A stretch of DNA of 64,000 nucleotides from an uncultured Eubacteriales bacterium (GTDB lineage Bacteria > Bacillota > Clostridia > Peptostreptococcales > Anaerovoracaceae): NCBI GenBank assembly GCA_900542295.1, contig UQNJ01000001.1:143892-207891 (forward strand), written 5' to 3'. The position numbers and the translations under genes were made by a program. The notes beneath the pieces are model-generated. The model saw only the letters and a list, made by a program, of their open reading frames with translations, ran no database searches and had not been told where the DNA came from. Shown in pieces: positions 46,367-56,170 of the stretch (its first letter is position 1; each line of letters begins with the position of its first letter).

Positions 46367-47239
46367 TCAATATTTTTTGCGTTTTTTCATCTCGTTATAA
46401 TTTGAAACGTATGCCTCATATCTGAGTTTATTTATCTTTCCGTCAGAAACGGCTTCTATGATTTTACATCCCGGCTCACTTATATGATTACAGTTATCAT
46501 ATCTGCAAAATTCATCCAATTCTCTGAATTCGGGATAATACTCCTTGATATTACTTTCATCCATATCCGGAAGTTCAAAGGAGGTAAATCCCGGAGTGTC
46601 AAACAACAGGCTTTCACCGGCAAGCTCAAAGATCTCCACATGTCGTGTCGTATGCTTGCCTCTCATAGTTTTTTTGCTTACTTCTCCGGTTTCCATGTTG
46701 GCTGACGGATGAAGATAGTTTATAATCGAGGATTTACCTGCTCCCGAAGGTCCTGCCAATGCAGTTTTTTGTCCCTTTATAACAGACAACAGCTCCCCCA
46801 TCCCTTCTCCCGTTTTAGTGCTTAAACCTATCACCTTATATACGGAATCATATATATCTGATATTGCTTTAAGCTCTTCATCTGAAACAAGATCAATCTT
46901 GTTGATGCAAATTACAGGTTCTATCTTGTTTACCTGTGCATTTATCAGAAACTTATCTATAACAGGATAATTGGGCTTTGGATTTTTTGCCGCAAAAACT
47001 ATTACAAGCAAATCTACATTGGCTATAGGAGGTCTTATGAAGCAATTCTTCCTCGGATAAATTTTATTTATAACGCCTTTTGAATTATCTTCGGTCATAA
47101 GTTCTATTTCTACTTCATCGCCTGTTCTCAGCGTTATACCGTCTTTTTTAAAGATACCGCGACCCTTTGCCTCTATTATGCCATTATCTGTTCTGACATA
47201 ATAAAATCCGCCTATGCCTTTAATGATCAATCCTTTCAT
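46367..47239 (-). CDS. rsgA: ribosome small subunit-dependent GTPase A
   Basis: This 290-residue circularly permuted GTPase helps mature the 30S subunit. An N-terminal OB domain is followed by the G4 motif INKIDLV, then the G1 P-loop GPSGAGKSS and G3 DTPGF in permuted order. A C-terminal zinc site reads CRYDNCNHISEPGCKI. It lies two bases after the PASTA kinase gene, as in most Firmicutes. Confidence 0.96.
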   Translation of the reverse strand: MKGLIIKGIGGFYYVRTDNGIIEAKGRGIFKKDGITLRTGDEVEIELMTEDNSKGVINKIYPRKNCFIRPPIANVDLLVIVFAAKNPKPNYPVIDKFLINAQVNKIEPVICINKIDLVSDEELKAISDIYDSVYKVIGLSTKTGEGMGELLSVIKGQKTALAGPSGAGKSSIINYLHPSANMETGEVSKKTMRGKHTTRHVEIFELAGESLLFDTPGFTSFELPDMDESNIKEYYPEFRELDEFCRYDNCNHISEPGCKIIEAVSDGKINKLRYEAYVSNYNEMKKRKKY

Positions 47240-47241
47240 GT

Positions 47242-48957
47242 TTATTTCTCGCCTTGACCCTGCGGAGGATCAACCGGAGTCTGAGGTTCGTCTGTTGATG
47301 AGGAAGAACCCTTGCTTATCACTATATCTATAGTACTTCCTTCTTCAAGTTCCTCATCTTTCTTGTACTGCTGTCTTATAACGATATTCTTAGCTTCACT
47401 GCTTTCCTCGTAAGAAATATTTCCAACCTTGAATCCGCAGGCTTCTATAGTCGATTTGGCTGCGTCGATGTCAAGACCTACCAGCATAGGAACGGTTTTT
47501 AATTCTTTTCCCTTTCCGTCGCTTACTTCAACATCTATGACTGTACCTACATCTGCACTTGTTCCGGCTGCTACAGATTGATATACGATAGTATCCACCG
47601 GCTTTGTGCTTGTAACTGTCTTAATCATGCCTAATTCAAATCCGAATTCCTCAAGATATTTCTTTGCTTCCTTGTAATCCATATCTACAATATTAGGAAC
47701 GACTCCGTTTTTCTTGCCCTTGCTGATATTGACCTTGATAACCGTATCCTTGGCTACCTTTGAGCCCTTGCTTGGACTTTGTGATGTAATAAGACCCTCT
47801 TCCTGATCAGGGCTGTATACTTTTTCACCCTCTTCTATCTTAAGACCCAGTTTTTCCGCTTCTTCCTCAGCTTCTTCCAATGTCATTCCCTTAAAATCAG
47901 GAACCTTTATATCCTCATCACTGCCGAACCAACCGCTTACAGCTCCTATACCGATTATTGCAGCTACTAAAATCACTGCTGCAATAGCCGATATTATAGC
48001 TACCTTTTTCTTATTTACAGGTTTCTTGCTCTTTCCGACAAGTTTTTCCAAATCATCGTCTTTTTGGCTTATGTGAGGTATGTTTTTTACAGTCTGGAAG
48101 CTTTCTTCATCATCGTTGTTATTTATAACGGCTCCACCCATTACCTTAGTTATAAATTCTATATTATCCAGATCTTCAATAAGCTCATCGGCAGATTTGT
48201 ATCTGTTGCTCTGATATTTGTCAGTGGCCTTTTCTATAACCTTTTCAAGCTGAGGCGGTATACCTTTTACGGCAGGTATAGGGTCATTGATATGCATAAG
48301 GGCTATTGAAATCGGGTTGTCTCCGTCAAAAGGAACCTTGCCTGTAAGCATTTCATAAAGAACGATTCCCAGAGAATATATATCGGACCTTTCATCTACA
48401 TAGGCTCCTCTTGCCTGTTCAGGCGAAAAATAATGAACCGAACCCATTATCTTATCATTACCCTCTTCTATGCTCGCTTTGCTCACTGCTCTTGCTATTC
48501 CGAAATCCGCCAGCTTGGCTGTGCCGGAAGAAGTTATCAGAATATTATGAGGCTTAACATCTCTATGTATTATCTGGTTCTTGTGCGCAAGACTTAAAGC
48601 AGAGGCAACCTGTCTTGTAATATTGATTGCATCTTTATAATCTATCTTTCCCTTTTCTTCTATTATCTGACTGAGGGGTTTTCCGTCAATAAGCTCCATA
48701 ACGATAAAGTTTATATTTCCTTCTTTTCCGACATCATATACGTTTACGATATTCGGATGTGACAGCCCGGCTGCCGCCTGAGATTCCTTACGGAAGTTTT
48801 CTATGAACTGATTGTCTTTAGTAAACTCAGGTCTTAGTATCTTTATGGCAACATATCTGTTCAAAAGGCGATCCTTAGCCTTATAAACCATCGCCATACC
48901 GCCTTCACCAATTTTTTCCACTATTTCATATCTTCCCAATAATAATTTACTACTCAT
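47242..48957 (-). CDS. prkC: PASTA-domain serine/threonine protein kinase
   Basis: This 571-residue kinase senses peptidoglycan fragments and phosphorylates cell-wall and translation proteins. The kinase domain (about residues 10-270) has the glycine loop GEGGMAMVYK, VAIKIL lysine, catalytic HRDVKPHNILI and ADFGIAR. One helix at about 322-344 crosses the membrane. Three extracellular PASTA repeats follow at about 350-415, 420-485 and 490-555. A Ser/Pro/Gln-rich tail ends it. It overlaps the phosphatase gene by eight bases, forming the usual PrpC-PrkC pair. Confidence 0.96.
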   Translation of the reverse strand: MSSKLLLGRYEIVEKIGEGGMAMVYKAKDRLLNRYVAIKILRPEFTKDNQFIENFRKESQAAAGLSHPNIVNVYDVGKEGNINFIVMELIDGKPLSQIIEEKGKIDYKDAINITRQVASALSLAHKNQIIHRDVKPHNILITSSGTAKLADFGIARAVSKASIEEGNDKIMGSVHYFSPEQARGAYVDERSDIYSLGIVLYEMLTGKVPFDGDNPISIALMHINDPIPAVKGIPPQLEKVIEKATDKYQSNRYKSADELIEDLDNIEFITKVMGGAVINNNDDEESFQTVKNIPHISQKDDDLEKLVGKSKKPVNKKKVAIISAIAAVILVAAIIGIGAVSGWFGSDEDIKVPDFKGMTLEEAEEEAEKLGLKIEEGEKVYSPDQEEGLITSQSPSKGSKVAKDTVIKVNISKGKKNGVVPNIVDMDYKEAKKYLEEFGFELGMIKTVTSTKPVDTIVYQSVAAGTSADVGTVIDVEVSDGKGKELKTVPMLVGLDIDAAKSTIEACGFKVGNISYEESSEAKNIVIRQQYKKDEELEEGSTIDIVISKGSSSSTDEPQTPVDPPQGQGEK

Positions 48958-49696
48958 GAAAATCTTCCTCCGTAACCTTTAAACTTATTGTAGTAATGTT
49001 ATCATGTCCTCCGTTTTTGTTAGCCTTTTCTATCATATTGGCACAAATATCAGACATGGACAAATTATTCTGTAAAATATCTGTTATAGCACTGTCATCC
49101 AATTCGTCATAAAGACCATCAGTGCAAAGTACAAATATATCATCTTTTATTATATCCACCTGGAAAAAATCAGGTTCAACGGTTTCTTCCGCACCAAGCG
49201 CCTTTGTTATAACATTTTTTCTGCTGTCATTTGCAGCCTGCTCAGGAGATATTATCCCGGCATTTAAAAGTGTATTCACATAAGTATGATCTTCAGTAAT
49301 CTGTATCAGATTTCCGTCTCTGAAAAGATAAACTCTGCTGTCACCCACATTTGCTATATAAGCTACGCTGTCCCTTATATGTACTATAGCCGCAGTAGTG
49401 GCCATTCCCTTGTTTTCTTCGTATTTCCCTGCGTTTTTAAAGATTGTTTCGTTTGTTCTGTCAAGACAATCCTGCAGGTAGTTTACTATTGCATATTTGT
49501 TTGCAGCTTTTTTTATCGGGTTTTGATGTATGTATCTTACGATTTCATTTACCGCAGTTCGACTTGCAATTTCCCCTGCGTTTCCTCCTCCTACACCGTC
49601 TGCCACCATGTATACCTTTTCCGGCAGCAAAACGAAACAGGCGTCTTCATTGTTACTCCGTTTCCGCCCTTTATCGGATCTGAATCCAACTTCCAT
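48950..49696 (-). CDS. prpC: PP2C-family protein phosphatase, partner of PrkC
   Basis: This 248-residue phosphatase removes phosphate from PrkC and its targets. The metal-binding motifs of bacterial PP2C are present: RSNNEDACF near the start, MVADGVGGGNAGE, ANVGDSRVYLFRDG, LCTDGLYDELDD and GGHDNITTISL. Length is typical, with no membrane segment. It lies 13 bases after rsmB; rlmN, often between these two in related genomes, is missing here. Confidence 0.95.
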   Translation of the reverse strand: MEVGFRSDKGRKRSNNEDACFVLLPEKVYMVADGVGGGNAGEIASRTAVNEIVRYIHQNPIKKAANKYAIVNYLQDCLDRTNETIFKNAGKYEENKGMATTAAIVHIRDSVAYIANVGDSRVYLFRDGNLIQITEDHTYVNTLLNAGIISPEQAANDSRKNVITKALGAEETVEPDFFQVDIIKDDIFVLCTDGLYDELDDSAITDILQNNLSMSDICANMIEKANKNGGHDNITTISLKVTEEDFHE

Positions 49697-49709
49697 AATC
49701 TGCTTAACC

Positions 49710-50975
49710 TCACCCCTTTTTAATCATCTTGCATATATAAAATCCGTCTATATCTTCGACAGGTAAAAATTGCTTTTCAGCCTCTATTTTAAAATCATCA
49801 TGTCTTTTCATAAATTCTCTGATCTGATTGCCGTTTTCATTGTCGTTTATGGTACATGTGCTGTAGATAAGCGTTCCTCCGTTCTTTAAATATTCTGACG
49901 ATTTTTCAAGTATTGCCGCCTGAATTTCATATAAAGCCTTCAGATTCTTAGGTTCTTTATATTTTATCTCCGGCTTATGCCTTATTACGCCAAGACCGCT
50001 GCATGGTACATCAGCCAATACTTTATCTGCCTTTTCTTTTAAATATACGCTTCCTATGCTTCCATCCATAATTCCGGTATCTATTATTTTCAGTCCCAGT
50101 CTATCTGCCTGTTCTTTTATCAGAGACAGTTTATGTTCATATATATCAAAAGATTTTATCGTGCCCTGATTGTTCATCATCTCACCTATGGCGGCAGTTT
50201 TTCCTCCCGGAGCAGCACATACATCTATGACATAATCCCCCGCTTCAGCTCCTGACATATCTGCTGCAAGAGCAGACGCTTCATCCTGAACTGAAAAAAG
50301 TCCTTCTTTATATTCCTTCAAGTCTAACAGACCTGTTCCTTTTACATGAAGTATTCGCCCTGAAAACCTGCCCTTTGAAACATCAAAACCTTTTTTTTGA
50401 AGAAGCTCTGTCAGCAAATCAGGATTAGTCTTCATGATATTTACTCTTATGGATAACCGGGGTCTTTTATTTGAGGCTTCAAGAAGGTTTTCGCACATAT
50501 CTTCTCCGTATTGCTCCGACCACAAATCTGTTATCCAACCGGGAAACGAATATTTTACACAAAGAAAATCTTTCCTTTTTTTAGGAAGAGGTATTTCTTT
50601 TTTCATATACCCCCTAAGCACACCATTTATAAAGCCTTCACGACCTCTACACAGCCTTTTTGCCATATTGACAGTTTCATTTACTGCTGCATATTCCGGA
50701 ACACTGTCCATAAATATAATCTGATAAAGACCCATTCTAAGAAGAGTCGCTTCTTTTTTCCCGGTCTTTTTTATTCCCGATTTTATCAGTGCGTCTAAAT
50801 AATAATCTAAAAGAAGCTTATTTTCCAGAACGCCGTATACAAGTTCTCTTGTAAACCCCTGATTTTCAGGCTTATTTTGCTTTATAAAGCGATTTAATGT
50901 TAAATTTGAATAAGAATTTTCTTTTTCCATGTTCAAAAGAACATCAAATGCCGTCTTTCTTGATAAATCCATCAA
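49710..50975 (-). CDS. rsmB: 16S rRNA (cytosine-967-C5)-methyltransferase
   Basis: This 421-residue enzyme has an N-terminal NusB-like RNA-binding domain (residues 1-130) and a C-terminal SAM methyltransferase domain. The SAM motif is DVCAAPGGKTAAIGEM. The PC motif VLADVPCSGLGVIRHKP and the catalytic cysteine in IYSTCTINDNEN are clear. It overlaps the metalloprotease gene by four bases, within the conserved priA-rpe order. Confidence 0.95.
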   Translation of the reverse strand: MMDLSRKTAFDVLLNMEKENSYSNLTLNRFIKQNKPENQGFTRELVYGVLENKLLLDYYLDALIKSGIKKTGKKEATLLRMGLYQIIFMDSVPEYAAVNETVNMAKRLCRGREGFINGVLRGYMKKEIPLPKKRKDFLCVKYSFPGWITDLWSEQYGEDMCENLLEASNKRPRLSIRVNIMKTNPDLLTELLQKKGFDVSKGRFSGRILHVKGTGLLDLKEYKEGLFSVQDEASALAADMSGAEAGDYVIDVCAAPGGKTAAIGEMMNNQGTIKSFDIYEHKLSLIKEQADRLGLKIIDTGIMDGSIGSVYLKEKADKVLADVPCSGLGVIRHKPEIKYKEPKNLKALYEIQAAILEKSSEYLKNGGTLIYSTCTINDNENGNQIREFMKRHDDFKIEAEKQFLPVEDIDGFYICKMIKKG

Positions 50976-51685
50976 TCTCTATCCCTTATGGCAAGCAGTC
51001 TTATAAGCTGAGCTATAGCGATTGTAAGTGATGCAACATATGTCATTGCCGCCGCTGACAGAACTTTTCGAGCCGGTTTCTTTTCGTCTGCATCTATGAT
51101 ACCGGCAAGCTCCATCTGTTCCATTGCACGGCTGCTTGCATTAAATTCAACAGGCAATGTAATAAGGTGAAACACTATGACTGCAACAAACATAAGAATA
51201 CCTATGTTAAATGCCATATCTGAAATATAACTGCCTGCTGCTGATGTTACAATACCTAAAAAAATCAGAATCCATGCAAATCTTGATGAAAAATTTACAA
51301 GGGGAACTATTCCGTTTCTTACTTTAAGCGGCACATAATTATTGGCATGCTGCAATGCATGACCTGCTTCATGACATGCAACGCTTACTGCTGAAACCGA
51401 ACTTTCACCGTAAACACTGTCCGAAAGCCTTAAAACCCTGTTTCTTGGGTCATAATGATCTGTAAGTTTTCCTCTTATACGCTCTATCCTTACATTTACA
51501 AGTCCGTTGGAATCAAGCATCATCCTTGCTGCTTCAGCACCAGTAATTCCTCTGTGGTTTCTCAATGCTGAATATTTATTGAAGTTAGAAGTTACTCTTG
51601 CCTGAGCAAGAGCTGCAAACAGGATTGCAGCTACAAGCAGCATATATCTGAAACTTAAAAAATCACCATAATAAAAGTACGGCAT
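50972..51685 (-). CDS. YugP-family zinc metallopeptidase
   Basis: This 237-residue membrane protein has the zinc-protease motif HEAGHALQHA near residue 111. An N-terminal helix and three or four hydrophobic segments in the second half complete the picture. The family (neutral zinc metallopeptidase, YugP type) is widespread in Firmicutes and regularly sits between fmt and rsmB, as here. Its substrate is unknown. Confidence 0.9.
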   Translation of the reverse strand: MPYFYYGDFLSFRYMLLVAAILFAALAQARVTSNFNKYSALRNHRGITGAEAARMMLDSNGLVNVRIERIRGKLTDHYDPRNRVLRLSDSVYGESSVSAVSVACHEAGHALQHANNYVPLKVRNGIVPLVNFSSRFAWILIFLGIVTSAAGSYISDMAFNIGILMFVAVIVFHLITLPVEFNASSRAMEQMELAGIIDADEKKPARKVLSAAAMTYVASLTIAIAQLIRLLAIRDRD

Positions 51686-51694
51686 AAAAACCTC

Positions 51695-52624
51695 CTACTC
51701 AAATCTGTTTCCCTTTAATATTTTATGACCTCTAAGATAATCAGACACCTTCATTCTTTTCTTTCCCGGAGCCTGAATCTCAGTAACATTTAATATTTTG
51801 CCCCCACAGCATATCCCTATTCCGGTTTCTCCGGCAAAAATTATACTGCCCGGCGGAGCTTCTGATGTATCGTCACTTGCCTCTGCTTTCCATATCTTTA
51901 TAGTTTCGCCATCTAAGCTGCAAAATGCTCCCGGCCATGGATCAAAGCCTCTAATCAGCCTTTCTATTTCGTCAGGAGATTTACAAAAATCTATCCTGCC
52001 ATCTTTCTTTGAAATCATTCCTGCATAAGTAGCAAGTGTATTGTCCTGAGGTTCGGGTATAACTTTGCCTTCGCTTATCAGCTTTAATGTATCAACAAGA
52101 AGATTTCCGCCTATCCGGGCAAGTGCATCATGAAGCTGCTGTCCGTTCATACTGCCTATTTCTATTTCAGTCTTTGCCAGCATGTCACCTGTATCAAGTC
52201 CCTTAGCCATCTGCATTATAGTGACTCCTGTCTTTTCATCGCCGTTTATTATGGCATGCTGTATAGGCGATGCACCTCTGAGTCTCGGAAGCAAGGATGC
52301 ATGCACATTTATACATCCGTATTCAGGTAAGTTTAATATCTCTTCCGGGAGTATCTGTCCGTATGCGGCTACAACAATAACATCAGGCGAAACAGCCTTG
52401 AGTTTTTCCATAACCTGTTCATCTTTTCTTATTTTTTCAGGCTGGTATACCGGAGTATTATGCTTTTCAGCCAGCTCTTTGACAGGAGTTGGCTGTATCT
52501 TTTTTCCTCTGTTTTTTGCCCTATCCGGCTGTGTAATAACAAGCTCAACAGAATTTTCACTGTCGTACAATCTTCTGAGAACCTCAGCCGCAAAATCCGG
52601 CGTACCCATGAATACGGTTTTCAT
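51695..52624 (-). CDS. fmt: methionyl-tRNA formyltransferase
   Basis: This 309-residue enzyme formylates initiator Met-tRNA. The catalytic region VHASLLPRLRGASPIQHAI (conserved Asn/His/Asp set; N in CINVHASLLP and D in KGLDTGDM) lies at about 105-150. The C-terminal domain begins near residue 205 (GRIDFCKSPDEIERLIRGF). It lies three bases after def, which encodes the deformylase that removes the formyl group later. Confidence 0.96.
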   Translation of the reverse strand: MKTVFMGTPDFAAEVLRRLYDSENSVELVITQPDRAKNRGKKIQPTPVKELAEKHNTPVYQPEKIRKDEQVMEKLKAVSPDVIVVAAYGQILPEEILNLPEYGCINVHASLLPRLRGASPIQHAIINGDEKTGVTIMQMAKGLDTGDMLAKTEIEIGSMNGQQLHDALARIGGNLLVDTLKLISEGKVIPEPQDNTLATYAGMISKKDGRIDFCKSPDEIERLIRGFDPWPGAFCSLDGETIKIWKAEASDDTSEAPPGSIIFAGETGIGICCGGKILNVTEIQAPGKKRMKVSDYLRGHKILKGNRFE

Positions 52625-52627
52625 CTG

Positions 52628-53113
52628 TTATTCTTCTTCCTCCCCATATTCATCTTCAAAAGCATCTCTTACATTCTTGGCTTTATCAACATACAGTATC
52701 CCATCCAGGTGGTCATATTCGTGGCACATGACTCTTGCATCAAAATCCCTGAACTCATATACCTGTTTATTTCCTTCAAGATCCAAAGCTTCAATCTTGA
52801 TATAATCAGGTCTTTCCACTTCTCCTATCATTCCCGGAACACTCAGACAACCCTCATCTGCAATCTGGCTTCCGCTTTTCTCGGTTATAACGGGGTTTAT
52901 CATATAATATACTCTGCCGGGTTCAGGTTCTGCAACAAACATTCTTCTCATCACTCCGACCTGTGGTCCTGCTATGCCTACACCCATATGGTTACGCATA
53001 GTCTCAAGCATATCTGACATGGTCTCCTTTATTCTGTCTGTTACTTCACTTACCTCCCGGCATTTTTTTCTTAAAATTTCATCGCCTTCCGTTACAATAT
53101 TTCTTAAGGCCAT
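52628..53113 (-). CDS. def: peptide deformylase
   Basis: This 161-residue metalloenzyme removes N-formyl groups from new proteins. The three family motifs are present: GVGIAGPQVG near residue 46, EGCLSVPG near 88, and CHEYDHLDG near 130. The last has Tyr where Phe is more usual. A short acidic tail (EDEYGEEEE) ends it. Confidence 0.96.
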   Translation of the reverse strand: MALRNIVTEGDEILRKKCREVSEVTDRIKETMSDMLETMRNHMGVGIAGPQVGVMRRMFVAEPEPGRVYYMINPVITEKSGSQIADEGCLSVPGMIGEVERPDYIKIEALDLEGNKQVYEFRDFDARVMCHEYDHLDGILYVDKAKNVRDAFEDEYGEEEE

Positions 53114-53126
53114 TTTTTACCTCCTG

Positions 53127-55127
53127 TCAATAAGTGCTGTACGGATTTACATCTATATCCATACTGCATTTGATTCGTTCGTTTATCAGAATTTTGCTAA
53201 ATTCCTCAAGATAAAACACAAATTTATTTCTTAGATTTTTGGGACATTTTATCATTATATAGAATCTAACTGAATCTTTACCCTTAAAATTAAGGGCAGC
53301 CTTAGGACCCAGCATATTCACTCCTTCTTCAAGCTTTTCTATATATCTTCTGCACCTTTTTGAAATGTCAGATGCAGTTTCCTCGTTTTCTGCTGTGAAA
53401 TTTACATTTATTATATCTGTAAAAGGTGGATAATTCATGAACTTTCTCAAAGTTATTTCTTTTTCATAAAATGCTTCGTAATCATTCAATGCAGCCCCCT
53501 GCAATGCATAATTATCAGGCTCATATGTCTGAATTATAACCTTACCTCTGCTGTCTCGCCTGCCCGCTCTGCCTGCTGCCTGCGTTACAAGCTGAAAAGT
53601 TCTTTCCGCAGACCTGTAGTCCGGAATGTTAAGTCCGGCATCTGCTGCTATTATTCCTACAAGCCCTACATTATCAAAGTCCAGTCCTTTGGCGACAAGC
53701 TGAGTTCCTATCAGAATATCAGTTTCACCATTATCAAATTTTTCCAGAATTCTGTCCAGATCTTTCCTTGTCTTAATCGCATCTATATCAAGCCTGTCAA
53801 CTGACGCTGCCGGAAAAAGCTGTTGCACCGCCTCTACAACCTGCTCCGTTCCTATTCCAAAATATTTTATATATGAACTTTTACACTCGGGACATCTGTC
53901 GGGAACAGGAAAATGTCTGCCGCAATAATGACATATTAAACTATCCTGTGATTTATGATAAGTAAGAGAGATTCCGCACTCAGGGCATTTGATAACGTGA
54001 CCGCACTCTCTGCATGAAACAAAATTAGCATATCCTCTTCTGTTCTGAAGAAGTATAACCTGTCTGCCATTGCTGATCTCATCATTTATTCCCTCATACA
54101 ACACTCTGCTGAAAATAGTTCTGTTTCCTTCTCTCAGTTCCTCTCTCATGTCTGCTGTTATAACTTCGGGAAGCGGCATCTTATTGTATCTGTGCTTCAA
54201 AGTAAGCAATCTGTATATCCCCTGACTGACACGATAATATGAAACTACAGACGGTGTAGCGCTGCCCAGCAGCATAACTCCACTATAGTGGCTTAGACGC
54301 TTCAGTGCAATATCCACCGTATCGTATTTTGGTGACATATCAGCCTTGTAGCTGGCTTCCTGCTCTTCGTCCATAACTATAAGCCCTATATTTTTGAGAG
54401 GTGCAAATACTGCCATTCTGGCACCTATTACTATTTTTGCTTTTCCGTCTTTAATTCTCCTCCATTCATCATACCTTTCCCTATGGGTAAGCTTACTATG
54501 CAAAACTGCTATGACTTCTTTACCGAACCTCCCCGTAAATGTCTCTATCATTTGCTTGGTCAAAGATATTTCCGGTACAAGCATTATGGCCGTCTTTCCT
54601 ATGGAAACAGCTTTTTCTATGACTTGCATATATACTTCTGTCTTTCCGCTTGCTGTGACTCCGTGAAGAAGAAAATTACTCTGTTCCCCTTTCTCAAGAG
54701 CTTTTTCTATTTCTTCTGCTGCATATTTCTGTTCTTCGGTAAGCTTCTCCGGCGACTGACCTCTGCCTGTCAAATCTCTGTATGGTTCTTTTTCTTTACC
54801 TGGCTTTGCTGCCTTCCCCGGCGGTATAAAGCACTTAAATGCATCATAATATTTAATTGCGTATCTCTGCTTCATCCATAATGCTGTCTTGACAGCTTCT
54901 TCTGACAGAAACTCTCTTTCAGCCAGATTTATTACAGTCTTTATCTTATCTTTCTCACATTGGGGAGATTGTACTAATTTGCACACTATGCCCCTTTTTT
55001 CCTTGTCATTTTTACCGAAAGGTACCAGAACCAAGTCACCCGGTGACAAGGCTTCCTCTGAAGCATATGTAAAAAGTACGTCTGTATATTTGCTTTTGTT
55101 TTCTACTGCAATGTCGGCGTAAATCAT
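53127..55127 (-). CDS. priA: primosomal replication restart helicase PriA
   Basis: This 666-residue helicase reloads the replisome at stalled forks. Order: 3'-DNA-binding domain (residues 1-100), a short linker and winged-helix region, Walker A HGVTASGKTEV near 153, DEEQEASYK, and a zinc domain with paired cysteines (CRECGHVIKCPECG and later CHYCGRHF, CPECKSS). The C-terminal helicase half follows (IGTQLVAKGLDFDNVGLV, TQAAGRAGRRDSRGKV). It is shorter than many PriA proteins (700-800 residues); all core motifs are intact and the shortening is in the linker between N-terminal domains. Confidence 0.95.
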   Translation of the reverse strand: MIYADIAVENKSKYTDVLFTYASEEALSPGDLVLVPFGKNDKEKRGIVCKLVQSPQCEKDKIKTVINLAEREFLSEEAVKTALWMKQRYAIKYYDAFKCFIPPGKAAKPGKEKEPYRDLTGRGQSPEKLTEEQKYAAEEIEKALEKGEQSNFLLHGVTASGKTEVYMQVIEKAVSIGKTAIMLVPEISLTKQMIETFTGRFGKEVIAVLHSKLTHRERYDEWRRIKDGKAKIVIGARMAVFAPLKNIGLIVMDEEQEASYKADMSPKYDTVDIALKRLSHYSGVMLLGSATPSVVSYYRVSQGIYRLLTLKHRYNKMPLPEVITADMREELREGNRTIFSRVLYEGINDEISNGRQVILLQNRRGYANFVSCRECGHVIKCPECGISLTYHKSQDSLICHYCGRHFPVPDRCPECKSSYIKYFGIGTEQVVEAVQQLFPAASVDRLDIDAIKTRKDLDRILEKFDNGETDILIGTQLVAKGLDFDNVGLVGIIAADAGLNIPDYRSAERTFQLVTQAAGRAGRRDSRGKVIIQTYEPDNYALQGAALNDYEAFYEKEITLRKFMNYPPFTDIINVNFTAENEETASDISKRCRRYIEKLEEGVNMLGPKAALNFKGKDSVRFYIMIKCPKNLRNKFVFYLEEFSKILINERIKCSMDIDVNPYSTY

Positions 55128-55136
55128 CAGTCTTCC

Positions 55137-56156
55137 TTAAAGCAGATGTATGTTGTTTGCATCACATATTTTTATCATTTCCTCAGGCCATACCGAACAC
55201 TGAACTTCACCTATATGTGCCTTTCTCAGAAAATACATGCAGAGCCTGCTCTGTCCGATTCCTCCTCCGATTGTATACGGCAGTCTGTCCTCCAACACGG
55301 CTTTCTGGAAATCCATCTCCGCTCTGTCCTCGCAGCCCTCTGCCTTAAGCTGTCTTGCCATAGCCTCTGCATCTACTCTTATACCCATAGATGAAATTTC
55401 AAAAGCTCTGTCTAAAACTTCATTCCAAAGTATTATATCTCCGTTCAGTTCCCAATCATCATAGTCGGGTGAACGTCCGTCGTGCTTTTCGCCTGATGAC
55501 AGTCTTCCTCCTATCTTCATTATAAATACGGCTCCGTGCTCTTTCGTTACTGCATCTTCTCTTTCCTTAGGAGTCAAGTCAGGATACATATCTTCCAGCT
55601 CCTGAGTAGTTATGAAAAATATTTCATTTGGAATTTCCGTCTGAATATTTCTGTATAACCGGTTCACATAATCTCCAAGATTCTTAACTGCATTATATAT
55701 GATTGTTACAGTTTCCTTCAGATATTCTTCAGTACGCTGTTCTTTAGTAATTACTTTTTCCCAGTCCCACTGGTCTACATATACAGAATGAAGATTGTCT
55801 AAATCTTCGTCTCTTCTTATGGCATTCATGTCGGTGTAAATTCCATGTCCCGGCTCTATTTTGTACTTGCCGAGAGCCATTCTCTTCCATTTGGCAAGAG
55901 ACTGCACTATCTCGACTTCCATATCATCTATATCCTTGAGAGTAAATTTAACTCTTCTTTCAAAACCGTTAAGATTATCATTCAGACCTGTTTTAGGGTC
56001 TACAAACAAAGGCGCTGATACTCGTCTTAAATTAAGGCCGTAAGCAAGCTCCTGCTGAAAGTAATCCTTTATTTTTTTAATTGCTCGCTGACTTTCCATC
56101 AAATCTATGATTGGGTCGTAATTTTCCGGTAAAATTAAATTTGACATATTTGTCAT
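55137..56156 (-). CDS. asnA: aspartate-ammonia ligase (asparagine synthetase A)
   Basis: This 339-residue class II aminoacyl-tRNA-synthetase-like enzyme makes asparagine from aspartate, ammonia and ATP. LRRVSAPLFVDPKTGLNDNLNG near residue 40 and YTIGGGIGQSRLCMYFLRKAHIGEVQ near the end are diagnostic. It uses free ammonia, which fits the ammonia-releasing amino-acid breakdown encoded elsewhere in the window. It lies between queH and priA on the same strand; this link is not part of the usual conserved cluster. Confidence 0.95.
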   Translation of the reverse strand: MTNMSNLILPENYDPIIDLMESQRAIKKIKDYFQQELAYGLNLRRVSAPLFVDPKTGLNDNLNGFERRVKFTLKDIDDMEVEIVQSLAKWKRMALGKYKIEPGHGIYTDMNAIRRDEDLDNLHSVYVDQWDWEKVITKEQRTEEYLKETVTIIYNAVKNLGDYVNRLYRNIQTEIPNEIFFITTQELEDMYPDLTPKEREDAVTKEHGAVFIMKIGGRLSSGEKHDGRSPDYDDWELNGDIILWNEVLDRAFEISSMGIRVDAEAMARQLKAEGCEDRAEMDFQKAVLEDRLPYTIGGGIGQSRLCMYFLRKAHIGEVQCSVWPEEMIKICDANNIHLL

Positions 56157-56170
56157 TTCCTTTCCTCCTG

